A DNA stretch of 64,000 nucleotides from Periplaneta americana (GCF_040183065.1 NC_091120.1:71326708-71390707), one strand, 5' to 3'; counted from the stretch's first letter, positions 11,879-23,697 are shown. Made by a program: numbers and translations. The notes: a model not told the origin generated them from the letters alone.

Positions 11879-13018
11879 ATGAGCATCTTCTTGGTGAGTT
11901 CACTGTATCGATTGTTTAAACGTACATAATCTCCATTCAAAAAATGTTAGACATAAAGTTACAAATAAAAAGCAGAAATGTGTCCACCTGTAGTACGTAA
12001 ATCCTATTAAACTTACTTTGTATATATCTACAAAATTTATACATCCCGAATTTCCAACACATCGTTAACAATTGCAAATGTAAACATTGCTGCAAGAGTT
12101 TAAAAACGCGCAGTTAATTCAAGATTCAACTCACTTTAATTCCATTAACTTCTATTCTAGATCTGTCTCCTAGCACTAGTCTTCGCAGCGGAAGCTGTCA
12201 ATGTCGCCGACAAGAACATACAGAAGCGCGGCATTGACCACGGCCATGGAGGAACTAGTTACAGCTCCGTCACCCTGGGTTCAGGTGCCAGTGGTCACGG
12301 AGGGATTATTAGCTCCGCGGGTTACGGACACGGAGGAATCTCATCTGGCCTTGGACACGCTGGTCTTATTAGCTCCGTGGGTTACGGCCACGGAGGAATA
12401 TCCAGCGGCATTGGGCACGGAGGATTTAGCTCCGGAGGTTATGGACACGGAGGATTTGGTCTGGGATATGGAGGAATCGGTGGAGGTATCGGAGGTTTCG
12501 GAGGAGGAGCTGGAGGTTTTGGAGGAGCCGTTGGAGGTGGTGATGTACAGGTCAACACCATCACTCAAACAGTTCCAGTCCCTGTTCCTCAGCCCTACGC
12601 TGTTCCAATCCCCAGGCCAGTCCCTGTACCTGTCCAAGTACCTTACACAGTCGAGAGGCCCGTCGCTGTTCCTGTAGCCGTCCCCCACCCCTACCCTGTT
12701 ACCATAGCCAAACCAGTTGCTGTTCCTGTAGAACGACCTGTCCCTGTGCCTGTACCACACGCCGTCCCTTTTCCTGTACCCCAAGCCGTACCTGTGCCTG
12801 TGCCTCAGGCCGTACCAGTTCCTGTGCCTCAACCTGTGCCTGTACGTGTGCCTCAGGAGGTAACTGTGGATGTTCCTGTACCAGTAGTGGTTCCATCAGG
12901 TAATGCTGGAGGCGCTGGTATCGGCGGTGGAGCCGGTTTCGGTGCTGGTTTGGGCCAGGGATTTGGAGGTTATGGAGGAGCTGGCCACTTTTCTTCTGGA
13001 GGATACGGCAAGCACTGA
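11879..13018 (+). CDS. Secreted GHGG / Val-Pro repeat protein, paralog 2 (two exons)
   Basis: CDS = 11879-11893 joined to 12161-13018, giving 290 aa. Exon 1 codes MSIFL (GTGAGT donor); the intron is only 267 bp and ends TTCTAG. The signal peptide MSIFLICLLALVFAAEA is followed by a spacer ending NIQKR/G. Residues about 30-135 are Gly/His-rich with eight or so GHGG motifs in a 'SSxGYGHGGISSG' pattern, then [15 protein letters not shown], the Val-Pro domain (about 137-250) and the C-terminus HFSSGGYGKH. The frame is open throughout, including upstream of the first internal ATG at 12377. It is the most compact member of the cluster and probably shows the family's intron before transposon growth. 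Role inferred as an extracellular structural protein; function is not proven by sequence. Confidence 0.88.
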
Positions 13019-13140
13019 TTAGTTACATGCTGAACACACTTCCTTCCATCAAAGCTCATGTTTGAAAGAGTGACTTCAATTCATATTTAAAACTTGTTTT
13101 TATAATATGTAGTATATTGAAAATTTGTATGTAAATTGTA

Positions 13141-13146
13141 AATAAA
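13141..13146 (+). terminator. Gene 2 polyadenylation signal
   Basis: AATAAA, 123 bp after the gene 2 stop codon. Confidence 0.75.
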
Positions 13147-13230
13147 TTGTGATTCTTTTGTGCAAACTAAGTATCCTACTTTTTATATTTCCTTATTCCA
13201 GGACTTCATTTCAAAGCTTCCCAGTGAAAG

Positions 13231-14081
13231 TAATTATTTACTCGTACTGCAATTAAATTTAATTCAAACAAAAAAAAAACACGTCAATTTTGATACTGCT
13301 GAGGAAGTTTAAAATCAGCATTAATTGCATTTTAGATTTCACCCTTTCACCTCCTTCCACTCTCCTTTGAAATTTCAAATGGCACCCCTATATTTTGATA
13401 CTTAAATGTGAAGGAGATTTCAATTTTTTATACATCTCATTTGTTTCACATCTTTTGTTTTCTACCGTCTGACAACCTAGATTATTGTTACTGTTCATTA
13501 GAGCTGAAGAGAATAAAGCTGCAATGACTGTTCTTGATTACTGGTTATTTCAGTTAGTAATACAAACTAATATTAAAGAATATTATGGTCGTGTATTATA
13601 AACCTATTCTTTAAAAGTTGAAACAGGGTAGAGGATAACAAAGGCCGAAGTATTTATTTACGTATTTTATGTATGGTTTTGATACTATGACAATGCTATG
13701 TGCAGGAGTTCCGAAATAGGCTATATTACTGTCTAGCCAACAATGAAGCATATTTTGCACATTTAATTTAGCAAAATCAATTAATTAAATTTAGGAAATT
13801 ACCCAAAATAAACCGTATTTCATCCTACAACCGACAACAACAAAAATCAAGGTTGCCAAGCGACGATAGAAAACAAAAGATGTGAAACAAATTAATGAGA
13901 TTTATAACAACTGAATACTCTTCCAAGTATCAAAATAGGGGTTCTATTTGAAATTTCAAAGATGGATGCAGGGACTGGGAAATGAAACCTAAAATGCAAT
14001 TAACATTGGTTTTATACTTCTTCCCTCAGTATCTAAATATTGATGTATATTTACATCAATTTAATTTTATTGAAATAATTA
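13231..14081. repeat. Long inverted-repeat (foldback) element
   Basis: Left arm about 13231-13477 and right arm about 13851-14081 are imperfect inverse copies of each other: for example TTTCACATCTTTTGTTTTCT on the left and AGAAAACAAAAGATGTGAAA on the right, and the AATTGCATTTTAG block lies in both. The spacer is about 370 bp and has no coding potential. The arms have diverged and no convincing target duplication was seen. I infer a non-autonomous foldback element of unknown type. Confidence 0.7.
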
Positions 14082-14903
14082 TTTATATAGACTGGAAAGT
14101 ACGGAAATGAAAACCCTGTGTATTGATTATAGGCCTAGAGTTTTTGAAAACTATTTCAAATACATATTATCAATCAACTTCATTAAATTGTCACAAAGCA
14201 CATGTTAAAGAATTCAGTAGGGCTATATAATCAAAAATAATTATGAAGCATGAGCAATACAAAAAGTAATATATAAAAAGTGAGAGCAACATTATAAATT
14301 AATTTAGCGAAGAAAATCGTGAATTACAATTATGAATATCGAATGAAATCTGTAAATTATATGGGTGAGATATTAAAGAAAATATATTTCATTTTAGAAA
14401 ATGAATCCTCGTCAAGCATTCGATATCCACAGACTCTCAGTTATTTAAATATTCAGATCATGTCCACTGAAGACTGAAGCAGCAAAGTTAAGGAACGAGA
14501 TGCTGAAATGGTGTTATTTTATTTATACGATCACTGTTACTATTTAGAATGGGACGTAATCTCATTATCTCGGCACCCTCCAATATGATATAATCGTTAT
14601 ATAGGTCTACGAGTAATGTTTCATAGATACAACAAGAATGTGTATAAAATAATTTTTACTCTCCTGAATCACATTGATCTCCGAATATAGAATTATTTAA
14701 CCGTGTTCCTGAGTAGAGTTTTTAGAATTGGAATATTTTGAGATTGCAAACAAAGATTTGAGACTATCAATTCCGTCTTCCAGGGTTACCATCTTCAATG
14801 TTTCGTAAATACTTATTGTAAAATTCTGGACATAGGGGAAGTAACGTTAAAACATTAAGTCATTTAATCTTCTGGATCCGCCAAAAAAATTGAGTCAAGG
14901 ACC
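14082..14903. other. Intergenic stretch without recognisable features
   Basis: AT-rich sequence between two inverted-repeat elements; no coding, RNA or repeat signature could be supported. Confidence 0.5.
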
Positions 14904-14927
14904 CTCGATCTACCTGGTTTATACTGT

Positions 14928-15330
14928 ACGGCAGTGGCAAAAAAACCCTTACCGATCCTTGTAGCTGATATCAGAGTCTTGTTCACCCAGAGCACGATAG
15001 ACTGGTAACTAAGACTTTCGTGGTTCGAATCCTGCCTGGGAAGGGAACTTTTTTTTTTTTGTTCCTTATTCAAATTTATTCCCAATACTTTTCGATTGCT
15101 GGTAAAATCCATGTTCTGGGAATAATACGTTAATTAAGTAGTAAAATATCGCTGCAATCGAAAAGTACTGGGAATAAATTTAAATAAGGAACAAAAAAAA
15201 GTTTCCTTCCCAGGCAGGGTTCTAACCAAGAAAGTCTTAGTTACCAGTCTATCGTGCTCTGGTGTGAACAAGGCTCTGAAATCAGCTACAAGGGTGGGTC
15301 CGGTTTTTTTGCCACTACTGTACATACACA
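14928..15330. mobile_element. Head-to-head pair of tRNA-derived SINE-like copies (palindromic unit)
   Basis: Two copies of the same ~190-bp sequence in inverse orientation: one at about 14928-15110 (plus) and one at about 15145-15330 (minus). Each has a tRNA-like body (AGAGCACGATAGACTGGTAA followed by a B-box-like GGTTCGAATCC) and a shared tail (TATTCCCAATACTTTTCGAT). The whole unit is bounded by a 24-bp perfect direct repeat at 14904-14927 and 15331-15354 (starts CTCGATCTACC, ends TTTATACTGT). The right copy has a damaged B box. The direct repeat suggests that the palindrome inserted, or formed, as one unit. Confidence 0.7.
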
Positions 15331-15354
15331 CTCGATCTACCTGGTTTATACTGT

Positions 15355-16421
15355 GCATACACAGAGCGTTGAGTTCTATTCCAGATCTGAAATTCGCTAA
15401 GCAAACATGCTTGCAAGGCCTGCGTAGATGCGCCATCATCGGTCCAAAATCTCTCTTATGTTTTACTCACATAAGTCCTATTAATAACTTTTATTTCCCT
15501 AAGGCTAGAAAGTTATCTTCTTATATCGAATGTTAAGTTCTTACATAAAAATATGTGTTCTAATGTCAACTTGTGGGTTCATATACGTGTACATGAACTA
15601 TCGTACTGAACTACAGTAAAATTTCATGAACACTTACTAGAAGTTTAAGGATTATCAACTCATCAGACTGCAAGCTGGAAATAACTGACCTGTAAGTTAT
15701 CTGAACATGTGTTTTTTCTGGCCTTGAGTGTAGTTTGAAGTGACATAGGTCTCGGTTACTGAACGACGTACGAAAACATTTATGGTGCGCGTGTTCTGAC
15801 TGGGAGCCAAGCTGAAAGCACTGTAGTCAGTAGGGGCTACAATTCAAGATAATGAACGTCTAAATATTGGTAATATGAAATTGAAATAGGACTGTATATA
15901 AGTCCATACCTTTACTTTATCATAGTTTAAAACACTGTGTAATAAATCTTAATACAACTATTATGTCTATATGAAAATTACAAAATTGTAACAAATCGTA
16001 CACCAACTGAACAAGATAGTAGTTCGTGCCCTGAAGCCAGTACGCACACACAGTATGTAACTGTGATTATCCTTCAGCCTTGGATAATGCGACTCTGATC
16101 CTGATAGTGGAACCTTAAGTCAGGGCCGCCCAAACAGAAATGTATTGAATAAATTGGAATTTTTTACGTTTGAAAGCAAATATTTTAAAATAAAACGACG
16201 TGAAAAAAGAGTATTGTAACTTTAAACTCATATCCTTTTGGAAATGCAGTTCTCTTATTTTTATGAAAACATTCGAACTACCATGTGTATTGTGGCGTTA
16301 CGCCACTCCCTTTTCATCTTTCTCTTCGCTTCCTTTTTGCTTCTTTACCTTTTTTTGTGTTTTCACTATTTTTACCTTTATTGTTTATTATTCATACTTC
16401 CGCTGTTGCCTTCAACATCCC
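15355..16421. other. Intergenic stretch without recognisable features
   Basis: Only motif-free open stretches. Nothing supports a gene here. Confidence 0.5.
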
Positions 16422-16642
16422 ATCATTATACATACACACGGAGCAGAAATAGTAGTGATACAAACTTAAAACAACACTATAAAAATTATTCAAAAATATT
16501 ACACAAAGTAATTCAAAAAGCTAAAGAATTACACTGTAATACAACAATACAAAACTCTGATAATAAAATCAAAACAACTTGGAACATAATTAAAAAGGAA
16601 AGTGTACGATCAAAAAGTAAAGTAACAAACTATACCCTTATA

Positions 16643-16877
16643 TCTGCAGTGCTTGGGAAAAGTGACATAAGTCAGTTTTCACAAACCTTTTTTGATAATT
16701 TATTGACAACTTACACTGGTTTATGTCGATTTGATTTTATTCTGTATGAATTATTGTAATGGGAGGAATACCTATATATTTTTTTCCAAGCGAACAGATG
16801 TTCCATTAAGTTTTCAATAAATTATCAAAAAAGGTTTGTGGAAACTGACTCGTGTCACTTTTCCCGAGCACTACAGA
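16643..16877. mobile_element. 235-bp MITE with long TIRs and TA target duplication, copy 1
   Basis: Ends TCTGCAGTGCTTGGGAAAAG and the inverse complement CTTTTCCCGAGCACTACAGA; the arms continue inward for about 70 bp through the ATAATTTATTGACAACTTA motif. It is flanked by TA (16641-16642, 16878-16879). The uninterrupted LINE copy on the minus strand (near 6770-6790) shows the empty target CCCTTATATCTAAC, so the boundaries are supported. TA duplication suggests a Tc1/mariner-type partner. Same family at 40060-40283 and 61235-61468. Confidence 0.88.
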
Positions 16878-18019
16878 TATCTAACAATACAAAAACGTTA
16901 GACCCAAATGAAATTTCAAATTTCACTCATATCTCATAGATAGGAAACAGAAAGTTGAAATCAATACAACTATGAAATCTGCATCGACATGGGGAATTAT
17001 TAATAATGGAATTCCTCAAAGATCAATATTAGGTCCCCTACTTTTTCTAGTATTTATAAATGATTTTACCCCCCTAATAAAAGATGTAGGTCGTCCCATA
17101 TTATTTGCAGATGACAAGTATAGTAATTACAGCCAATAACACCAATACATTCCAATCTTCAACATAGGAAATTCTCTTCAAAATATGTGACTGGTTCTCA
17201 ATCAATAAATTGATATTAAATTGTAACAAAACTAACACAGTTCAATTTAAATCCTGTCCAAATTCAACGTCGCAAATTTATAGCGCAATAATTAACAATA
17301 GATCCCTATTAGAAACAACAACAACCAAATTTCTTGGCTTAAAAATCGATAATGTGTTAAATTGGAAAAATCGTATTAAAGAAATTACCCCCAAATTAAA
17401 TTCAGCTTATTTTGCTATTAGATCTGTGCAAAAGATAATAAATATCAATACCTTAAAAACAATATACGTTGCATACTTCCACTCGGTAATGAGTTTTGGA
17501 ATAATATTCTGGGGAAATTCTAAAGATAATAACAGTATATTTCTATTACAAAAAAAGAGTAATTAGAATAATAGTAGGTGCCAAATCTAGGGAATCGTGT
17601 AGGACTATTTTCAAAAAACTACAAATAATGCCCATGGCTTGTCAGTATATCTTTTCATTAATAATCTTCCTCGTATGTAATCGTGAAAACTTTGTAACTA
17701 ATTCAACAGTTCATAGCATAAATACACGTCAAAAAATGACTTTCATACTCCATCGGCAAGTCTATCGTGCTATCAAAAGTAAAAATTTTTAATAGCCTCC
17801 CTATCGATATAAAAAATGAAACTCAAAACATAAGATTATTTAGGGCCAAATTAAAGAAGTACCTAATTTCTCACGCCTTCTATTCTGTAGGTGAATTCAT
17901 GACATTAAATAACACTTCATGAAATTGATACTAAAACTATGTGTTGTACTAGTAGACTATATTGTAAATCTCGTCTGTATATATTTGATCTAGACTATGA
18001 CTATAAATTAAGACTTTAT

Positions 18020-18198
18020 GGGTGCTATTCATAGTCATTTCGCAGAACGCGCTACGAGCGTACTAAGCTAGCCCCGGCTATCCACTGGTTACTTGTACAA
18101 AATTCAAATCATATCCTATCGCTAACACTGTTTATGAATACGAAAAACGCTGATCATCCACCAGAAACCTGCGCTAAAAATGTCTATGAATACGGCCC
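18020..18198. mobile_element. 179-bp MITE, Harbinger-like ends
   Basis: Inside the 3' part of the LINE. Ends GGGTGCTATTCATAGTCATT and inverse complement GGGCCGTATTCATAGACATT (about 21-bp TIR). The other LINE copy shows the empty site (ATTTTATAATAG), indicating a TAT target duplication. The GGGCC...ATTCATA type end resembles PIF/Harbinger ends; the assignment is inference. Confidence 0.75.
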
Positions 18199-18289
18199 TA
18201 TAATAGTATAAAGTTTTTTGACTTGTTCCATATTCTAGCTGTAAAGCAATTTATGAATATCATGGAATATTAATAAATACAATACAATA

Positions 18290-19244
18290 CAATCTAACGG
18301 GTTGGGTATTTTACCCGCTAGACAGAGTTCTGATTCTGTTGGTTCAGTAGTTTAAACTCTAGAGAGCGTTATTGTATGTTGTTATTTTTACGCTAGGGAG
18401 AGTCCTTGTTAACTTGGTTCAGTACTTTAGCCTAGAGGGCGTGATTGTATTATCTTGTTTGCATGAGATTTATTTTCCTTGATCTTTGACGTCGAGGCTT
18501 ACGTTCTAATTGGTTTATTCAAATGTTAACCGCGATCACCCCTTCCATCAATCTCCATTGGAATCCAGTTCTTTTTCCAAAGTTTATTTTTATCATAACC
18601 AGATCCATTACTGTCATAAAAATGGTGGGAGATAAAATACATCTTTGCTTAACTTCCAAATGAAATTTAATCGGGTCACTTAATACCCCCCATTATGACG
18701 AGAGCTATAGGTATATCTTATTTATAACGAAATTTAAGCTTACCACAACAATTAGAAAATTTTAAAAAGTAAAACATCGATATATTTCAATACCAAACAA
18801 GAGATGTAGTAAGACTACAGTTGAACTGTGAAGTCGATGTAAGTGATGTGGCTATTTCATAAAAACCGGAAGACGAAGGCGAAAAAAAAAAAGAGACGTT
18901 CGAGATACCACGTTCCTAGACACAGTTTAAATACATCAAAATTTTCTGGTAACACATCAGAGCCTAAAACTTAATTCGTTATAGATTTCGGAGACAAAGA
19001 GCCACACGAAAACAAGTTTGTAGCAATAACAGGTAGACTATCAAAATTCTACAAAAAAAAATGTTCGCAAAAGTCATCGAACTGATATTGAAGAAACTTT
19101 TTCAATACTATATTGAGATACTTGAAGTCCGTAGTTCTAGATGGTGAAACTGGACCTAATTTACGTAATTTATTAATCCAATTATCTAGAACGTTCTTTT
19201 TTCCTTAGATTATATTAAAATATCTTTCAGTTTCACTCTCTTAC
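18290..19244. other. Intergenic stretch without recognisable features
   Basis: No coding, RNA or transposon signature could be supported in this ~950 bp. Confidence 0.5.
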
Positions 19245-19316
19245 AGAATGGCTTGGGTCACTAGCAGAAAACACCAAAAGAAAAATGTTATCAGTATATC
19301 AGCATCAATCCCTTCC

Positions 19317-19545
19317 GGTCGACCTGGTTGGCGAGTTGGTATAGCGCTGGCCTTCTATGCCCAAGGTTGCGGGTTCGATCCCGGGCCAGGTCGATGGCAT
19401 TTAAATGTGCTTAAATGCGACAGGCTCATGTCAGTAGATTTACTGGCATGTAAAAGAACTCCTGCGGGACAAAATTCCGGCACATCCGGCGACGCTAATA
19501 TAACCTCTGCAGTTACGAGCGTCGTTAAATAAAACATAACATTAA
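19317..19545 (+). mobile_element. tRNA-derived SINE, complete, 14-bp target duplication
   Basis: tRNA-like head GACCTGGTTGGCGAGTTGGT ... with B box GGTTCGATCCC and a closing CCAGGTC that can pair with the start, followed by a ~150-bp unrelated body and a 3' end CGTCGTTAAATAAAACATAA. Flanked by perfect CATCAATCCCTTCC repeats (19303-19316, 19546-19559). The gene 1 upstream region shows the uninterrupted site. A SINE head is preferred over a true tRNA gene because of the body and the target duplication. Confidence 0.9.
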
Positions 19546-19576
19546 CATCAATCCCTTCCTATCCATCTCAAAATGC

Positions 19577-19744
19577 TCACCTGGTTGGGTTTTTCCGAGA
19601 TTTTCCCCAAAAATAATGTGAATACAAGGTAATCTATGACGAATCCTCGGCCTCATCTCGCCAAATATCATCTCGCTATCACCAATCTCATCGACGTTAA
19701 ATAACCTAGTAGTTGATACAGCATCGTTAAATAACCAACTAAAA
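19577..19744 (+). mobile_element. SINE, head-truncated, second family
   Basis: Begins ACCTGGTTGGGTTTTTCCGA and contains the conserved CGAATCCTCGGCCTCATCTC and CTATCACCAATCTCATCGAC blocks and the GTTAAATAACC tail found in the complete copy at 37407-37646 (minus strand), but lacks the tRNA-like head. No target duplication was found; about 7 bp of the host promoter copy appear lost at the joint. Confidence 0.8.
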
Positions 19745-19770
19745 TACGTCACTCATGCAAACTCCAGGTA

Positions 19771-20434
19771 TGTTTTTTTCCATAATGAAGTGAATAACAA
19801 TTAGCTATTTTCAAGCCAGAAAGATTATCACTGTTGTCCAGTGATCAGCTTTTTTCAATTCAAACGTCATTTACAGATGTAAAGCCACATTTTCAGTAGT
19901 TTGAGCAAAATTTTCTAAAGAGTGCTGTTTGGCATTTGCAAGCGTTTACTTAACACATAGCCTGAGCACTGATGATTCATGACAGGTTTTCTATACCGTG
20001 GTTTTGGCTTACATTAAGAATCTCTGCAACATGAATATCACTAATATGTTCTATATTTACTATTACAGCCTAATTCAGAGGATTTCCGGTCTTAGTCAAA
20101 TACGATCATTTGTTAGAATGCAATTTCTGGTCAAAATGAATTCACGAATGCAGAAATTATTTGCAAGGCTCACAGTTATACAGGAATGCATAAACACTCA
20201 AGGATGGCAGCATTAACAATGCTCAGCTCCTTTCAAATGGAAGTGATAGTCTTACAGATCACGCTGGGAAGCTGGAATGTCACAGAGATAAAAATCCCTT
20301 TCAGAACTATATCGTTATTTTAATTCAACTTACAACAATCACTCCACCGCCCATGCGTACCTCAAATGAGCATATAAGCGCATATCACTGCAGATTGCAA
20401 CATCATTCTCTCTGACACAACACATCTAGCAGAC
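19771..20434 (+). promoter_or_regulatory. Gene 3 upstream region and core promoter
   Basis: TATAAG at 20373-20378 lies 57 bp before the ATG. The last ~120 bp (AACAATCACTCCACCGCCCA ... CACATCTAGCAGACATGAG) are almost identical before genes 4 and 5, and homology to the gene 4 upstream region runs back the full ~660 bp, so the promoter was duplicated with the gene. It shares no obvious block with the gene 1/2 promoters. Confidence 0.75.
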
Positions 20435-22016
20435 ATGAGAATCATCGTGGTAAGTTGAATAGCTATAGAAATTAATATGCAGCCTTACAAGTAATTTACT
20501 TAATATCAACTGTATAAACACAATTTTTGTAACAAAATTATCTTATGACAAGATACGATAATGAGTACAGTGAAGATGATACATACTTTCTCATATGTAT
20601 TTCATGCGTTTTGTAAAAAAATTCAGTACATTTATCATGTTGCGAATATTACTCCTTACAGTTTATTTTCTTTTACCATTATTCGAAGGACATACTTCAA
20701 TCATATCCTTCAATTAGCATAGAGGTAAAAATTTAGAATTTCATTTCCTGGATTACACACAACGCTATTCTTTATACTGATAATTCAGAAAATAAATTAT
20801 TAATTTTATTTTGTTTATAAATTATATAATTTAAACAGTAACCTATTTTATTGTAAACCAAAGGGTAAAAGAAATGTGGTACGACATAAAAAATTGCCAT
20901 TTATAAGTCTCGGAATAGGCTCTGGTGACCTAAAGCTTGATGTACAATGGAAAGAAAGAAAAGTACATAAATGTAATTAATTTTTTACAAAATGGAATAT
21001 ATGTACGCATACTATAATAATTGCTAATAATTTTTCTATTTATGTGACTGCATTTAAAGCGATGTAAATATTTAAATACATTAGTAGTATATCGATACAG
21101 TACTTTCCTATCAATTCTAAAAATACCTTGCTTCAGTGGCTCACCAACATTATAACAAAATGATTTATAACTCTGATAATTCTTCAACAACGAGTGACCC
21201 TCCATTACTTGCTCCTGTCGGAAAATTATAGAACTTAAAAATTAAATTCGGAACTAAAATATATATAAATTTGTAATAATTTTTATCACAACAATTTACT
21301 GTTCATAAACACAAACTTCAATGTAATATTTAAATAAAAATTATTTTATTACAAGCAGACAATGACTTACGGATACTGAATATGAATAAAACTCATATGA
21401 AAGTTATGCTAAATTGCTGTTCTCAGACAAACGGCATATCCAAAATATATTTTTTTTCAATATTTTAGAAATTCTAAAAACGTGTATTTCCATGAAAAAC
21501 TCGAAATCAATGATAAAAATTTAATTAAACATATAGTTAAATAATATGTGATATCGCGATATAAAATTATTCCTGAAAGATTAAAAACATTTTACATTGT
21601 GATGCGTAGATTTACTAAATCATCATCTGTTTAGTAACACTTTTTTACATCTTCCGAATAAATAAATAAACAGTAAGTAAATAAAAAAACAGGCTATCCA
21701 TTCATCAAGCAGGCCTATGTCTGTTTTGTCACTGTTCCATTTCAAAAATCCAATTCCCTGTTAGGAAGTAACTGTAGGCCTACCAGAGAATTTAATATTT
21801 TTTGCATGTCCCGAAGACTGAACTTAGAATCTCTGAAAGTCTATGTACTTTGATGATGTCCTCTTTCTTTAATTTTGTAATTTTATTCATATGTATTCAG
21901 TCAATCTTTTTCTTAAGTTAATACTTCTATGTATTTTCCGGTATGTTCTTTCATCCTGGTAGAATGGAAGAGAAGGACTGATGACCTTAACTCTGCCAGG
22001 GAAAATAAAAAATTAA

Positions 22017-22051
<35 letters not shown>

Positions 22052-23591
22052 TTGTTGTTGTGCTTCATATTTAAAATGAATGAGCCATAGGTTAAATCCA
22101 GCGAACATTGGTTGTTATTCAAGAATTCTTATAAATTAGAAATATGCGCACGAAATATTCTGAATCAATATGTAACATTTTAAGCAAAAATTTAATTTTT
22201 CCTTTGAATAAAAAAACTGGATGTTGTTATCGTCATCTTCCTTCCTGTACTGTCTTGATATTTTGATAATAATGTATTGTTAGGAATAACTCAGCTGCAA
22301 TTTGAATTACTAAAAGCATAGCCTTAATAGTAATCCGGAGTTTATTCATTTTATAATGATTATTCCTTTAACAATCGTGAACGAACTCCAGATTTGAAAA
22401 AAAAAAAAACAAACAAACAAAAAAACGGTGGGAATACCGATGTTGTGATGAATTTTGATGCTTATAAATGTCATGATTCTTGAAAACCAATCATCTATAA
22501 ATTAGGCCTACTATTTATAATTGCTATGTTTCTTGCAGGTGTCTCTCTTAATCCTGGCGATTGATGCCGCAGAAGACAAACAGAAACGTGGCATCCATCT
22601 AGGGACTGTCTATAGTTCTGCTGGTGGCCACGGATTCATCAGCACTCCTTACTACTCGTATAATCATGGAGGTCTTAGTAGTTCTGCAGCACTTGGTCAG
22701 ATCGGGATAAGTACTTCTCTGGCACAGCGTCACGGAGGACTAAGTACTTCTCTGGCACAGGGTCATGGAGGGATAAGTACTTCTGCGGCACATGGTAACG
22801 GAGGACTAAGTATTCCTGCAATATATAGTCACGGAGGACTAAATACTCCTGCAGTATTTGGACATGGAGATCTGAGTACTTCTGTAACACTTGGCCACAG
22901 AGCAACAAACACTCCTGCAGCTCTTGACCATGCGAGTCTGAGTCCGTCTGCGACACTGGGACACGGAGGACTAATCAGTTCTGCTGCACTTGGTCACGGA
23001 GGTATCAATCCATCTGGAGCATTCGGACACGGAGGACTAGGTACTTCTGCAGTACTTGTTCACAGAGGTCTCAGTACTTCTACAGCCCTTGGTCAACCTG
23101 GACTCGCCTCAGGATTGGGGTTCGGACAGAACAGCGGCGTCGGAAACGGTGGTGTGCGGGTCAACTTCATCACTCAAACAGTGCCAGTTCCTGTACCTCA
23201 GCCTTACACTGTACCTGTCACCAGAGCCGTTTCTGTACCTGTCGGCGTCCCTGTGGCTGTCGCTAGACCTGTTCCTGTCCCCGTACCTGTTTTTCAACCC
23301 GTTCCCATCACCGTCACCAGACGAGTTCCAGTTACTGTAAACAGACTTGTCCCTGTGCCTGTATTCCAACCTGTCGCTGTCCCTGTGGCTCGACCATATG
23401 CCGTGCCTGTTCCTCAGCCTGTACCAGTACCAGTATCTCAACCCGTCCCTGTGGTTCAGCCAGTCACTTTAAATGTCCCTGTTCCTAATGTGGTGGCATC
23501 TGGTAACTCTGAAGGAGCTGGTACTAACGGCGACAGTGGGAGTCAAAGGGGAGCTAGTTACCTCTCCTCTGGAGGATACAACAAGCACTGA
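20435..23591 (+). CDS. Secreted GHGG / Val-Pro repeat protein, paralog 3 (two exons)
   Basis: CDS = 20435-20449 joined to 22539-23591, 355 aa. Exon 1 codes MRIIV (GTAAGT donor); the 2,089-bp intron ends TTGCAG before GTG TCT CTC. The signal peptide [15 protein letters not shown] is followed by AEDKQKR/G, a likely dibasic cleavage site. After a [20 protein letters not shown] segment, residues about 51-193 are 13 units of an 11-residue repeat (consensus [11 protein letters not shown]), then [13 protein letters not shown] and a Val-Pro domain (about 214-327), ending YLSSGGYNKH. It has the fewest repeat units and an intron free of transposon insertions, so it best shows the ancestral form of the gene 3-5 group. 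The frame is intact. I infer a secreted structural role, unproven. Confidence 0.87.
22017..22050. repeat. (ATT)n microsatellite in the gene 3 intron
   Basis: About 11 ATT units. The same locus in the gene 4 intron (36697-36739) and gene 5 intron (58628-58698) is longer, an ordinary case of length change at a duplicated microsatellite. Confidence 0.9.
22674..23102 (+). repeat. 33-bp coding tandem repeat, 13 units (gene 3)
   Basis: Thirteen in-frame 33-bp units coding 11-residue repeats around [10 protein letters not shown]. The later units are diverged (TNTPAALDHAS, LGTSAVLVHRG), the early ones closer to consensus. Confidence 0.9.
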
Positions 23592-23697
23592 TAAGTGTAC
23601 ATTTTTAACAATTGTTTGTTTCTCTGTTTTGTTGAATTATTAAACGAGATGATTGATTGTTAATTTTATGTTTTTCTGTAATAACTATCTAAGGTCA

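Larger units (their letters stand above)
16422..18289 (+). mobile_element. Jockey/CR1-superfamily LINE, second copy, internally deleted
   Basis: Plus-strand copy of the family at 4904-7975. It matches that copy's linker region (16440-16640), then jumps to the reverse transcriptase IPQ(R)SILGPLLFLVFINDF block near 17000, losing about 650 bp, and keeps the C-terminal segment (17210-17566: FLGLKIDNVLNWKN, FHSVMSFGIIFWGN). It ends in the (ATACA)n tail at about 18270-18289. Two short TIR elements interrupt it (16643-16877 and 18020-18198). Several frame breaks; non-functional. Confidence 0.85.
19285..19770 (+). pseudogene. Broken duplicate of the gene 1-type promoter block
   Basis: The stretch TTATCAGTATATCAGCATCAATC ... 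matches the gene 1 upstream block at 1087-1170 nearly base for base, but it is split by a SINE after the CCCTTCC at 19316 and by a second SINE after AAAATGCTC (19568-19576). It resumes as TACGTCACTCATGCAAACTCCAGGTA at 19745-19770 and then runs directly into the gene 3-type upstream region, with no TATA box or exon of the gene 1 type. It looks like a recombination joint between the two promoter types. Confidence 0.7.

Noticed and set aside
12201-12677. Plus-strand alternative frames over exon 2 of genes 1-5 rich in Ser, Leu and Phe
   Set aside because: Frame-shifted shadows of the same repeats; the true frame is fixed by the signal peptide and conserved C-terminus.
16200-16759. Overlapping open frames rich in Phe and Tyr before and across the LINE copy
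   Set aside because: They run across the junction of unique DNA, LINE and MITE, so they are composite by chance.
19317-19395. Possible functional tRNA genes at 19317, 15000, 35000, 37570 and 62740
   Set aside because: Each is joined to a repeated body or tail, and several have target duplications, which fits SINE heads better than tRNA genes.
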